DNA from: Cytophagales bacterium UBA2561
GTDB taxonomy: Bacteria; Bacteroidota; Bacteroidia; Cytophagales; Thermoflexibacteraceae
Direction of reading: 5' to 3'
Assembly (NCBI GenBank): GCA_002340355.1
Contig: DDLX01000043.1
Coordinates: forward strand, 62,001-126,000
Length of the DNA: 64,000 nucleotides
Shown piece by piece: positions 1-8,699 of the stretch. Within the stretch, counting starts at the first letter, position 1; each line of letters starts with the position of its first letter. The notes beneath the pieces are model-generated. The model saw only the letters and a program-made list of their open reading frames with translations. It made no database searches and had not been told where the DNA came from. A program made the translations under genes and the position numbers.

Positions 1-77
1 ATGGTAAGAGAAACATCTTGTAAGGCACGCACGCCATTGGGGTATCTCTTGGATAAATTCTTGATTTCTAAAGCCAT
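1..77 (-). CDS. ABC transporter ATP-binding protein, N-terminal fragment
   Basis: The minus strand from 77 to the left edge opens with an ATG and reads MALEIKNLSKRYPNGVRALQ followed by DVSLT. This is the typical first beta strand and A-loop region of an ABC ATPase, where the aromatic of KRYPNG stacks on the adenine of ATP. Only about 25 codons are present; Walker A and the rest lie outside the window. The start is 14 nt after the MATE stop on the same strand, so the two are probably co-transcribed. The substrate cannot be told from this piece. Confidence 0.75.
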   Translation of the reverse strand, partial: MALEIKNLSKRYPNGVRALQDVSLT

Positions 78-91
78 AATGTGGATGTGTT

Positions 92-1456
92 TTATGAATA
101 ATATAATGTGTTCGTTTTTAGAGATTTAAATGATTTCCAAACGATATATGCAAGCCATATTGTAACGGTAATATCAATTGCTGTTGCGCCGTAATAAATT
201 CCACTAATTCCTATCCATTTGGGTAAAAACCACATGACAGGTACATAAAAAATGAGCTGTCTTGCCAACCCAATAATGCTCGCGTATTTTGGTTGTTCAA
301 TGGCAGGTAGATAGGTTAGTGCCATAAATACCACTGGTAAAATTGGAAGAACTAACATATAGATTCTGAAATTCCATAAGTGTTCAGGCTGAAAAATCAT
401 GTTGGGAAGTACAAGGCGCAATACGATTTCGGGAAAGATGGTTAAGGCTATCCAGAAGGGAGCGACTAGAAAAAAACCTGTTTTGGAGAAAAGAATAAAG
501 GCTTCTTTTACTCGTTGGTATTGTTGTGCGCCAAAATTGATCCCGACTACGGGCTGTAAAGCACGCATTAATCCAAAGAGAGGAGTCATTAAGAAAAGTT
601 GAAGTCGATTTGCTGCTGCAAAAAAGGCGAGATCGTCTTCAGTACCGACTTCTACAATTGCATTAAAGACCACAATTGCCTGAATCATGCTCATAATTGT
701 CATGATAAAAGCAGGAAATCCCATCTTAGCGATAGATGAAAAAATCGAACTATCATAAGACAAGGAATTGATATGAGCTGGAAAAGATGCCTTTCCTTTT
801 TTGAAATAAAAATAACCTGTTAAGCAATAAACCAACATCCCAATATTGGTTGCCCAACCTGCGCCTTCTACACCCATTTCCAGATATTGAATAAAAATAG
901 GTGTTAAAATGAGATTAACTATAAGTCCATAGCTCATCAGAATGGCGGCTTGCTTCATCTTACCCTCTGCTCGAATAATAAAATTTAAGCCTAAACCATA
1001 AACCCACAGCGGAGATGCAAATAGTGTTACTTTAAAATATTCTACTCCATACATTAATATTTGCCCTTCTCCACCCATCATCTGAAGCAACGGCTCAGCG
1101 AAAAAATAAGCAGGTAAAGAAAAAATCACAGTGGTCAAAATCATGAAAGTCGTAGTATTTCCAATAATTTTACCTTGAGTTTCCTGATCATTCTTTCCTA
1201 AAGCGATACTCAATAAATTGCCTGCACCTGTTCCTGCCCAAGACCCTAAACCTAACATAATTGAAGTTAGTGGATAAGCAATGGCAACACCAGAAAGTGC
1301 CATTTTATCCATTAATTGCCCAATATAAACCGTATCCATAAAGGCATTTAGCCCAAACAATACCATTGCGACAATGGCAGGAAACGAAAGTTTCCAAAGA
1401 ATATTTATAAGGTTATTTTCTATAACCATCGTTTTTTGTTGGTCTTTTAAATCCAT
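92..1456 (-). CDS. MATE family efflux transporter
   Basis: A 454-residue inner-membrane protein with about twelve hydrophobic segments in two similar halves, as expected for multidrug and toxic compound extrusion carriers, which export cationic or bulky compounds using a sodium or proton gradient. The N-terminal segment has the family pattern (LSFPAIVAMVLFGLNAFMD, then TVYIGQL), and GxGNLLSIALGKND follows near residue 80. It lies downstream of two TonB receptors on the same strand, but a strong terminator-like hairpin (1491-1523) separates them, so it may have its own promoter. A role in exporting a metallophore or drug is only inference from context. A second MATE gene at 27769 is not a close tandem copy. 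Confidence 0.9.
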   Translation of the reverse strand: MDLKDQQKTMVIENNLINILWKLSFPAIVAMVLFGLNAFMDTVYIGQLMDKMALSGVAIAYPLTSIMLGLGSWAGTGAGNLLSIALGKNDQETQGKIIGNTTTFMILTTVIFSLPAYFFAEPLLQMMGGEGQILMYGVEYFKVTLFASPLWVYGLGLNFIIRAEGKMKQAAILMSYGLIVNLILTPIFIQYLEMGVEGAGWATNIGMLVYCLTGYFYFKKGKASFPAHINSLSYDSSIFSSIAKMGFPAFIMTIMSMIQAIVVFNAIVEVGTEDDLAFFAAANRLQLFLMTPLFGLMRALQPVVGINFGAQQYQRVKEAFILFSKTGFFLVAPFWIALTIFPEIVLRLVLPNMIFQPEHLWNFRIYMLVLPILPVVFMALTYLPAIEQPKYASIIGLARQLIFYVPVMWFLPKWIGISGIYYGATAIDITVTIWLAYIVWKSFKSLKTNTLYYS

Positions 1457-1481
1457 CGTTTTCCTTCATTTCAGATTTCTT

Positions 1482-1523
1482 AAAAAAATCAAACCTATAA
1501 GGTTTCAGAAACCTCATAGGTTT
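1482..1523 (-). terminator. Intrinsic terminator after the first TonB receptor
   Basis: Arms 1491-1505 and 1509-1523 pair over 15 bp with one mismatch around a 3-nt loop. On the minus strand the stem is followed directly by a run of seven T (complement of the A run at about 1482-1489). It sits 16 bp past the stop of the receptor gene ending at 1539. Its arms contain an ACCTATAAGG-like core also seen in other gaps of this window. Confidence 0.75.
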
Positions 1524-1538
1524 ATAAAATACTGATTA

Positions 1539-3989
1539 TCAGAATTCTAATTTCAAGGCAGTACCGAAAGTCTGAGGCATTCCATAACTTAGGAAAGTTG
1601 TTCCTGGTGATACATAACCATAACTAAAATAAGTTTTGTCTAATAGGTTTTTTGCCCAAAAACTGATGGAGATGGCTTTATAGGCAAACGATAAACGACT
1701 ATTCAACAAGCCATAAGATTCTTGTTGAGCGGTATTTTCGACATCAAAATACATATCGGTTTGGAATTGGTAATCTGCTGCAAATGTGAGACTCAGTTCG
1801 TTATTAAATGTCGTCTCATAATTTAAGCCCAGATTTCCATTCCACTGAGGTGAGTAGGCTTGTTTATTTCCTTCATTGTTGATTTCACCTGAAAAGTTTG
1901 TAATCGTAAACTTTTCGACTTTTGTCTCCAAATAACCTATATTGAATAGGGCTTTAAATCCTTTGGCAAGCACCCATTCCGTTTCTAATTCCAAACCATA
2001 ACTTATACTTTGTCCTACATTGCGCCGTCCTAAGGATAAACTTTGCATATCTACAAGCGTATAAATTTGCTGGTCTTTATAATCAACATAAAAACCTGTT
2101 AAATTGGCTTTGAGTCGATTCTTCCAAAGTGTCGATTTCAAGCCAATTTCATAATTCCAACTATATTCAGGATCGAAAATGGCTTTATCGGACTCGAGGA
2201 CAAAAGCATTTATTCCGCCAGGTCGGTAACTTCGTGCAATGTTAGCATAAGCCAGAAATTGATTCTTATCATATATTAATCCGATTTTTGGGGAGATAGC
2301 ATTATAGTCGGCTGTTTTCTTAAAAGAGTCAGGAATTAGTCCTGCTGAGGGATTAGAAAATGAAGCATCACCATCTTTGATATATGACCTCCCCGTTGAA
2401 GTTGTATTTGATTCAATTTCATAACGTAATCCAGCCGTTACTTCCCACTCTGGTGTAAAGGAATAGTCCGCATTGAAAAAAATGGAAGCTCCTGTTTGTG
2501 TGATTTCTCCTAAGTCCACCACGTGATAAGGGAGTAGGGCGGCAACTTCTGGAGGACTCCCAAACGCATAATCTTCTCCGTACTGATTATATTGGTCGGT
2601 GTCACGTTGTACATGATATAAGAATAACCCTCCTAACCAACTAAAGGGGCTGTCCTTCCGAGTAGAACTAATTCGTAATTCCTCTGACCATGTGAGCATC
2701 ATACGATCATTACGAGTAAGCTTAAATAAATCGAATGACGAAACATCAAAATCCTCATTTTTTGATTTGACATCAGTTAATTGTAAGGCAGTAATTGATT
2801 TGATAGCAATATTATTTGTATAATATCCTATTTTGAAGGCATTATTAGACAACAGCACATTATACGTTCCTTGTGTATCATAAGCTAATTCATAAGGATG
2901 ATTATCTTTTAAGGAATCTAATTTAGTATTATCAAACCCAAAACCTCCGACATAGGCATTTGCTTGAACCTCACGTACTTCTAAACCACTCATCAGCATA
3001 AATTCCCATCTTTCATTGGGATAGTAGGTTAATTTTAGATTCCCTGTTACACTTTCTCTACTTAATATATCATTTGTATTTAAGAAAGTATTTGTAATAT
3101 ATCCATCTCTGGAGAGGTAAGAACCACTTAGTTTAGCATATAATTTATTGGGGACTAAGGGTGTAGAAACTCCTGCACTAACATTGAGTTGGTTCAAATT
3201 ACCATATCCTAACTCAATAAATCCTTCGGTTGTATTTCGGGGGGTATTCGTAATGATATTAATAACTCCACCTAATGTATTTCGTCCATAAAGTGTCCCT
3301 TGAGGTCCTCTAAGAATTTCAATTCGTTTTAAATCATTCAGCGCACTTGGGAAGGACATGGTATTAAATATGGGAACATCATCAACATAAAGTCCAACAG
3401 TTGGAATTTCATCAAACGTAAATATGCCACGACTCGCCATTAGCGTGAACATTCCACCGCCATCATCATAAGATTGAAAATTAGGGGCAATTCGTCCGAC
3501 CTCATTCGTATTTGCAATTTGTAACTTTTCGATTTGCTCAGTAGAGATAGACGCAACCGCAAGAGGAGCTTTTTGTAATAATTCTTCTCGTTTTTGGGCA
3601 GTAACTGTCACTTCTTGTAACTCAAGTAGATTTTCTTGAACTTGAAAATTAATTATCTTACTTTCTCCTGCCTTGAGACTTACCTCCTGCTCTTGTGTTT
3701 TGAATCCCATTGCCGAAAATTGCAGGGTGTAATTTCCTGCCTTGAGATTAACTAATCGAAATTTACCTTCAGTATCTGTGACTGTACCTTGTTTGGTCTC
3801 TACTACGACAATAGTCGCCGAAGGAATGGGTTCATTTGAGTTTTTTTGTGAAACCATTCCTTTGATTTCAGCAAAAGTCTGCGGTACATTTTGTGGATTA
3901 TCTTGGGAATTATCTTGGGAATTATCTTGGGCATACCCTCTGATTCCCAACCCTAAGCACAAAAAAAATAGCCAAATATTTCTTAACAT
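1539..3989 (-). CDS. TonB-dependent outer membrane receptor (copy A)
   Basis: An 816-residue receptor. A signal peptide (MLRNIWLFFLCLGLGIRGYA) is followed by a short QDN-rich linker, a carboxypeptidase-regulatory-like beta-sandwich (about 40-125), a plug beginning with the TonB-box-like QEVTVTAQKREELLQK and containing RGPQGTLYGRNTLGGVINI (about 130-245), and a 22-strand-type barrel ending in phenylalanine (ALKLEF). Such receptors import siderophores, cobalamin or other bulky ligands using the proton motive force through TonB-ExbBD. Copy B lies immediately upstream on the same strand; plug and barrel are closely similar, so this is a tandem duplication. The neighbouring AraC-type regulator and MATE exporter suggest a regulated uptake locus, perhaps for a metallophore. 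The ligand is unknown; no SusD partner is present. Confidence 0.93.
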   Translation of the reverse strand: MLRNIWLFFLCLGLGIRGYAQDNSQDNSQDNPQNVPQTFAEIKGMVSQKNSNEPIPSATIVVVETKQGTVTDTEGKFRLVNLKAGNYTLQFSAMGFKTQEQEVSLKAGESKIINFQVQENLLELQEVTVTAQKREELLQKAPLAVASISTEQIEKLQIANTNEVGRIAPNFQSYDDGGGMFTLMASRGIFTFDEIPTVGLYVDDVPIFNTMSFPSALNDLKRIEILRGPQGTLYGRNTLGGVINIITNTPRNTTEGFIELGYGNLNQLNVSAGVSTPLVPNKLYAKLSGSYLSRDGYITNTFLNTNDILSRESVTGNLKLTYYPNERWEFMLMSGLEVREVQANAYVGGFGFDNTKLDSLKDNHPYELAYDTQGTYNVLLSNNAFKIGYYTNNIAIKSITALQLTDVKSKNEDFDVSSFDLFKLTRNDRMMLTWSEELRISSTRKDSPFSWLGGLFLYHVQRDTDQYNQYGEDYAFGSPPEVAALLPYHVVDLGEITQTGASIFFNADYSFTPEWEVTAGLRYEIESNTTSTGRSYIKDGDASFSNPSAGLIPDSFKKTADYNAISPKIGLIYDKNQFLAYANIARSYRPGGINAFVLESDKAIFDPEYSWNYEIGLKSTLWKNRLKANLTGFYVDYKDQQIYTLVDMQSLSLGRRNVGQSISYGLELETEWVLAKGFKALFNIGYLETKVEKFTITNFSGEINNEGNKQAYSPQWNGNLGLNYETTFNNELSLTFAADYQFQTDMYFDVENTAQQESYGLLNSRLSFAYKAISISFWAKNLLDKTYFSYGYVSPGTTFLSYGMPQTFGTALKLEF
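3897..3932. repeat. Three 12-bp tandem repeats in the receptor A leader
   Basis: The unit ATTATCTTGGGA occurs three times (3897-3908, 3909-3920, 3921-3932, last base differing). On the coding strand it gives the repeated tetrapeptide QDNS just after the predicted signal-peptide cleavage site. Copy B has one QDS at this point, so the repeat expanded only in copy A. Being a multiple of three it changes linker length without breaking the frame. Confidence 0.85.
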
Positions 3990-4027
3990 TATACAATAAA
4001 TTTATTTGGATTTATTCTAAATAAGGG

Positions 4028-4035
4028 CAAATGTA
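4028..4035 (-). promoter_or_regulatory. -10-like TAnnTTTG box of receptor A
   Basis: On the minus strand this reads TACATTTG, a match to the Bacteroidota -7 element TAnnTTTG, 39 bp before the ATG. No TTG lies at the expected -33 distance. The missing -33 element and the conserved block 24 bp upstream suggest dependence on an activator. Confidence 0.55.
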
Positions 4036-4058
4036 GCCGTGCTTTAGGGAGCGGTACT

Positions 4059-4096
4059 AACGTTTTGAGGAGTAAAACCTACGCCAAACGGAATAA
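4059..4096 (-). promoter_or_regulatory. Putative activator operator of receptor A
   Basis: This block (plus strand AACGTTTTGAGGA...CTACG...AACGGAATAA) recurs at 6673-6711 upstream of receptor B with roughly three quarters of positions identical. In both copies it begins exactly 24 bp beyond the TAnnTTTG box. That position, over and upstream of the missing -33 element, suits binding by a transcription activator. The AraC-type regulator starting at 6855 is the obvious candidate, but the pairing is inference. Confidence 0.55.
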
Positions 4097-4187
4097 TTCC
4101 CTACGTAATTCTGAAAATGGGCATTCCACGATTTTCACAACTTGGAATGCCTGTGCATAAAGTGTTATCTCAAGTGTTGTTGTTATA

Positions 4188-6590
4188 TTAGAATTTGTAT
4201 TTTAGTATTGTACCAAAAGTCTGAGGCATTCCATAATTCAAAAATGCGCCACCTACGAAAGCATATCCAAAACTGTAATAAGTTTCATCTAATAGATTCT
4301 TTGCCCAGAATGCTAATGATAAGTCCTTATAACTTACTGATATTTGGCTATTTAGTAAACCATAACCTTCTTGTTTTAGGGCGTTTTCGGGGTCAAAATA
4401 CATTTCGGTTTGTAATTGATAATCAGCACTTAATTGAATACTAACTTGATCAAATGTTTTCTGATAATTCAAACCAATATTTCCGTTCCACTGTGGAGAA
4501 TATGCCTGCGTATTGCCTTCATTACTCATCATTTCGCCCGTTATGGCATCCGTAATTTCAAATTCCTTAATTTCAGTTTCCAGATAACCGATGTTAAAAT
4601 TAGCTCGTAATCCTTTTGCCAACATCCATTCCGTATCCAACTCTACGCCATAACTAATACTACGCCCTAAGTTATCTCGTCCAAAAGCCCAAGTTGTAGG
4701 ATTGAGGATCGTATAAATTTGTTGGTCTTGATAATCAATATAGAATGCGGTAAAATTGGCTTTGAGGCGATTATTCCAGAGCATTGATTTTAGACCTGCT
4801 TCATAATTCCAACTATATTCAGGGTCAAAAATAGCTTCCTTGTTATTCAATGAAAACGGATTAATTCCCCCTGGGCGGTAGCTTCGAGCTACATTTGCGT
4901 AGGCTAAAAATTGATTTTTATCGTATATCAATCCGATTTTGGGAGAAAGGGCATCGTAGGTGGCGGTTTCTTCGAAATAATCAGGGACTAACCCCATATC
5001 AGCATTAGCATACGTCTTACTACCATCTTTGATATAATATCGATTTACTGCCGTTTTATTAGATTCGATTTCGTAGCGTAATCCACCCGTAATTTTAAAT
5101 TCTGGCGTAAAAGCATAATCTGTATTGAAGAAAAGTGAAGCTCCCGTTTGTGTGATTTCGCTGAAATTTACGGCATGATGTGGCACAACATCTAAGGGAA
5201 AACCACTTTCCAATCCATAGTGCATATCTTCGTTCGTTTCACGGTCGAAATGATAGAAAAATAGTCCACCTAACCAATTGAATGAGGTGTTTTCTTGAGC
5301 TGAGCTAATTCGTAATTCCTCTGTCCAAGTATAAAAATCTCGGTCATTATGAACAACTCTCAGTCCATCGGCTGGAGAAAAGTCGAAATCTTCACCTGCT
5401 ACATCCAAGTCCGTATATTGCAAAGAAGTAATTGACTTAATCGAAATTTTATCTGTATAATATCCGATTTTGAAGGCATTGTTAGACAAGAAAATATCAT
5501 AAGTCCCTTGGGTATTATAATTCACTTCATAGGGATGATTGGCTTTCAAGGAATCTAATATTCGAATATTTGTTCCCATTCCACCCACGTAACCCGTAGC
5601 GGTCATTTGGCGTTTTTCTAAACCTGTCATCAACATAAACTCCCATTTCTCATTTGGATAATAGGTAAGTTTAAGATTTCCACGAACGGTTTCAGTCGAT
5701 AATACATCATCGATATCCAAAAATGTATTTGTAATATACCCATCTCTGGAAAGATATGAACCACCTATTTTAGCATATAATTTATTGGTAATTAATGGAA
5801 TACTAACACCCGCATTCACGTTAAGTTGATTCAGATTACCATACCCTAACTCTATAAATCCTTCGGTTATATTTCGAGGTGTATTTGTAATAATATTAAT
5901 GACTCCTGCTAATGTATTTCGCCCATAAAGTGTTCCTTGAGGTCCTTTCAAAATCTCAATCCGCTTAACATCACTCAATAAATTAGGAAAAGACATCGTG
6001 TTAAATAACGGAACATCATCGACATAAACCCCAACCGTAGGGGTGTCGTCATTGGTGTAAATACCCCGACTTGCAACCATCGTATAAATTCCACTTCCAT
6101 CATTGTAGGTTTTGAAATTGGAAGTTACTCGTCCGACTTCGTTGGTACTGGAAATTTGTAATTCTTCAATTCGTTTGGTCGAAATCGAAGCTACAGCAAG
6201 TGGTGCTTTTTGTAATAATTCTTCTCTTTTTTGAGCCGTTACGGTTACTTCTTGGAATTCAAGCGGATTTTCTTGGCATTGGAAATCTACCGTTATAATT
6301 TCACCTGCTTTGACGGTGATATTTTGTTGTAACGATTTAAATCCAATGGCTGAAAATTCCAACGTATAATCCCCAGCTTCAAGATTCGCTAATTGAAATT
6401 TTCCTTCAGTATTAGTTACTGTTCCTTTTTTGGTTTCTATGACGACAATAGTTGCCGAAGGAATAGGCTCGTTCGTATTCTTTTGAAGGACGACTCCAGT
6501 AATTTGACCGAATTTTGATGAACTATCTTGGGCATAGCTCAAACTAAAAATGCTCCAACATAAAAAGAGTAAGAGGGTATTTTTCAGCAT
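4188..6590 (-). CDS. TonB-dependent outer membrane receptor (copy B)
   Basis: An 800-residue paralogue of the receptor ending at 1539. It has a signal peptide (MLKNTLLLFLCWSIFSLSYA), a carboxypeptidase-regulatory-like domain (about 30-110), a plug with QEVTVTAQKREELLQK and KGPQGTLYGRNTLAGVINI, and a barrel ending ILKYKF. Long stretches match copy A (for example IGLIYDKNQFLAYAN and FIELGYGNLNQLNV), while extracellular loop regions differ. That is the pattern expected after duplication with ligand-facing divergence. The gene is divergent from the AraC-type regulator across about 260 bp, and its promoter shares elements with copy A. Function: energy-coupled import across the outer membrane; ligand unknown. 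Confidence 0.93.
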   Translation of the reverse strand: MLKNTLLLFLCWSIFSLSYAQDSSSKFGQITGVVLQKNTNEPIPSATIVVIETKKGTVTNTEGKFQLANLEAGDYTLEFSAIGFKSLQQNITVKAGEIITVDFQCQENPLEFQEVTVTAQKREELLQKAPLAVASISTKRIEELQISSTNEVGRVTSNFKTYNDGSGIYTMVASRGIYTNDDTPTVGVYVDDVPLFNTMSFPNLLSDVKRIEILKGPQGTLYGRNTLAGVINIITNTPRNITEGFIELGYGNLNQLNVNAGVSIPLITNKLYAKIGGSYLSRDGYITNTFLDIDDVLSTETVRGNLKLTYYPNEKWEFMLMTGLEKRQMTATGYVGGMGTNIRILDSLKANHPYEVNYNTQGTYDIFLSNNAFKIGYYTDKISIKSITSLQYTDLDVAGEDFDFSPADGLRVVHNDRDFYTWTEELRISSAQENTSFNWLGGLFFYHFDRETNEDMHYGLESGFPLDVVPHHAVNFSEITQTGASLFFNTDYAFTPEFKITGGLRYEIESNKTAVNRYYIKDGSKTYANADMGLVPDYFEETATYDALSPKIGLIYDKNQFLAYANVARSYRPGGINPFSLNNKEAIFDPEYSWNYEAGLKSMLWNNRLKANFTAFYIDYQDQQIYTILNPTTWAFGRDNLGRSISYGVELDTEWMLAKGLRANFNIGYLETEIKEFEITDAITGEMMSNEGNTQAYSPQWNGNIGLNYQKTFDQVSIQLSADYQLQTEMYFDPENALKQEGYGLLNSQISVSYKDLSLAFWAKNLLDETYYSFGYAFVGGAFLNYGMPQTFGTILKYKF

Positions 6591-6641
6591 AATATGACTT
6601 TATTTTATTTGGATTGGTTCTAAATAATTGTAACTTTGGGG

Positions 6642-6649
6642 CAAAATTA
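6642..6649 (-). promoter_or_regulatory. -10-like TAnnTTTG box of receptor B
   Basis: The minus strand reads TAATTTTG, 52 bp before the receptor B ATG. As with copy A there is no TTG at the -33 position. Downstream, a 24-nt leader element (6604-6627) matches 4001-4024 of copy A at 22 of 24 positions. Confidence 0.5.
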
Positions 6650-6672
6650 GAAGGGAAACAAACGAGAGGGGT

Positions 6673-6711
6673 AACGTCTAGAGGAATAAAAAACTACGTT
6701 CAACGGAATAA
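6673..6711 (-). promoter_or_regulatory. Putative activator operator of receptor B
   Basis: Second copy of the block at 4059-4096 (AACGT...GAGGA...CTACG...AACGGAATAA), again starting 24 bp from the TAnnTTTG box. It lies in the divergent gap between receptor B and the AraC-type regulator, so it could control both directions. Confidence 0.55.
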
Positions 6712-6854
6712 AAATGATAGCACGATTTTGAAACCTTCAAAACTCAGCATATCTGGCTTCAAATTACGTTTTTTCTAAGACTGGATTACACATTTTAATC
6801 AATTGATTGGTATTACTATTCTATGATGTGCTAAAAAAGTTAATCGAAAAAACA

Positions 6855-7835
6855 ATGAAAATTCGACTACATGCCAAAGATTTAGAGGAAGTGTTCTTTG
6901 AACAAAATTATCCTGCCCATTACAGAATCGGGACACAACAAGTTCTCGACCAGACATTCAATGCCCAATTGGTAGGAGCAAAAGGATATTATCGGGAAAT
7001 TTTGTTACAAAATATGCGGATTGGGTATGCCGATTTTAAGGGAATGTGTCCGTTACAATTTAGTTTTGAGAGCGATTTTGAAACCGTAGAGATGCACTTT
7101 GCCTTACAAGGCGCAAGCTATTCCACTGATTTTGAGAATAAACACCGTTTTGAGTTTGAAGAGAACTACCATAATATTGTTTATACTTCTAACTTCAGAG
7201 GTGAATCTGAGATGTATTCTCAAAAAGGGGTTAAGTTCTTTGAAATCAATTTCAATCCTAATTTTTTTGTACAATATTTAGGAGATGATTGTAATTATTT
7301 TTATCAATTTCTGAAAAATGTACAAGACCAAAAAAATGGTATGATTTATCAAAAAAACTTCCCAATTACTCCTGAGATGTACTTAGCTATCCAAGAAATA
7401 TTAGGAAGCCAACGAGAAGGAATGCTGAAAAAAATGTTTTTAGAAGCAAAAGTTATTGAGCTGTTAATGTTGCAATTAGAGCAAATCTCAAGATTATTTT
7501 CGACCACTTCCCTCAAACCCAGTGACCAAGAAAAAATCTATGCTGTTAAAGATATTTTAGATAAACAAATCCATCAACGAACTTCCCTTATTGATTTAGC
7601 CCGTCAAGTCGGAACAAATGAGTTTACCCTTAAAAAAGGATTTAAAGAATTATTTGGCACAACTGTTTTTGGGTACTGGAATGATCTGAAAATGAGATAT
7701 GCCCAAAAAATGTTACTGGAACAAAATACTCCAATTTATCAAGTAGCCGAAGCCATTGGCTACAAAAACCCCCAACATTTCACAACTGCCTTCAAACGAA
7801 AATATGGTATCGTTCCAAGTGCCTTTAAAAAATAA
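6855..7835 (+). CDS. AraC family transcriptional regulator
   Basis: Read from ATG 6855 this is a 326-residue regulator. The frame is open back to a TTG at 6807, but those 16 residues look non-coding and MKIRLHAKDL is a normal start. The N-terminal 220 residues form an unassigned sensing domain. The last hundred hold two helix-turn-helix units typical of AraC/XylS: SLIDLARQVGTNEFTLKKGF and IYQVAEAIGYKNPQHFTTAF, ending in the conserved YGIVPSAFKK. AraC-type proteins of this size beside TonB receptors commonly activate receptor genes when the ligand (often a siderophore) is present. Here the two receptors lie divergent and share an operator-like block, so they are the likely targets. Confidence 0.9.
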   Translation: MKIRLHAKDLEEVFFEQNYPAHYRIGTQQVLDQTFNAQLVGAKGYYREILLQNMRIGYADFKGMCPLQFSFESDFETVEMHFALQGASYSTDFENKHRFEFEENYHNIVYTSNFRGESEMYSQKGVKFFEINFNPNFFVQYLGDDCNYFYQFLKNVQDQKNGMIYQKNFPITPEMYLAIQEILGSQREGMLKKMFLEAKVIELLMLQLEQISRLFSTTSLKPSDQEKIYAVKDILDKQIHQRTSLIDLARQVGTNEFTLKKGFKELFGTTVFGYWNDLKMRYAQKMLLEQNTPIYQVAEAIGYKNPQHFTTAFKRKYGIVPSAFKK

Positions 7836-8084
7836 ACTCAAGTAATCACAAAATATAAGATACTGATTTGCAAGTTTTTATAGAGCTTGTTTTTATTAAC
7901 ATCTCCTCAGTAAAAATAGCACCAAAATAAAAACTATATTGAACTATAAACTCATCATTTAAAGTTTGTCATATCACTCATAAACCTTGAGAATCAAGTT
8001 TTTCTTGACGTAAATCAAAAAAAAATCTACTTCCTAAGACAACCTTTGTGCTAAGAAGCTCATCTTGAAACTGAACCTTAAATA

Positions 8085-8648
8085 ATGCGAAAGTTTAGAT
8101 CTTCATATTCGGACGATGCCGAACTCATTAAAGATTGTAAGAAAGGAGTTCGGAAAGCACAAAAGGCACTCTATGAGAAATATAGTGCTAGAATGTTTGC
8201 GGTGTCTTTGCGCTATCTCAAAAATGAGGTCGAAGCGGAGGATGTCATGGTGACGGCATTGATGAAAGTTTTTAAGCATTTGGATAGTTTTAAGGGGAAA
8301 GGAAGTTTTGAGGGATGGATTCGGCGGATTGTTGTTAATGAAGCTTTGACAGTACTTCGTAAAAAAAAGGATAAATACTTTGAAGAAATCGAAAATGCTG
8401 ATTTTTATCCTGAATATCAATTGACTGAAGCACATCTCGAAGCAGATGATTTGCTAAAAATGGTGGCGCAATTGCCTACGGGTTATCGAACTGTCTTTAA
8501 CCTTTACGCCATCGAAGGATACAGCCATAAGGAAATTGCTGAAAAATTAGGAGTTTCGGTAAGTACCTCAAAATCACAGCTTAATCGTGCCAGAAATATG
8601 CTCAAAAAAGCAGTTCAGAAGCACGAAGAACATTCGATGCGTATTTAA
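8085..8648 (+). CDS. ECF-type RNA polymerase sigma factor
   Basis: 187 residues. Region 2 spans about 25-95, with AQKALYEKYSARMFAVSLRY, EAEDVMVTALMKVFKHLDSF and FEGWIRRIVVNEAL. Region 4 spans about 125-180, with LPTGYRTVFNLYAIEGYSHK followed by EIAEKLGVSVSTSKSQLNRA, the DNA-binding helix-turn-helix. It directs RNA polymerase to a small regulon. The following genes encode a single-pass anti-sigma-like protein and an outer-membrane barrel, forming a three-gene unit. The sigma factor at 53395 is similar, especially in region 4 (FNLYAIEGY), and has a comparable partner gene, so the window holds two versions of the module. Regulon unknown. Confidence 0.93.
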   Translation: MRKFRSSYSDDAELIKDCKKGVRKAQKALYEKYSARMFAVSLRYLKNEVEAEDVMVTALMKVFKHLDSFKGKGSFEGWIRRIVVNEALTVLRKKKDKYFEEIENADFYPEYQLTEAHLEADDLLKMVAQLPTGYRTVFNLYAIEGYSHKEIAEKLGVSVSTSKSQLNRARNMLKKAVQKHEEHSMRI

Positions 8649-8699
8649 CTGAAACAAACTTAGAATTGATTTTGAATCCGAAAGACCGTGTTACCGAGA

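Noticed and set aside
4142..4444. Cysteine-rich plus-strand frame at the receptor B end
   Set aside because: Lies almost wholly antisense to the receptor barrel; cysteines come from the reverse of codons for T, A and N.
6807..6854. Longer start (TTG) for the AraC-type regulator
   Set aside because: The additional 16 residues are unlike AraC N-termini and an ATG with good context follows at 6855.
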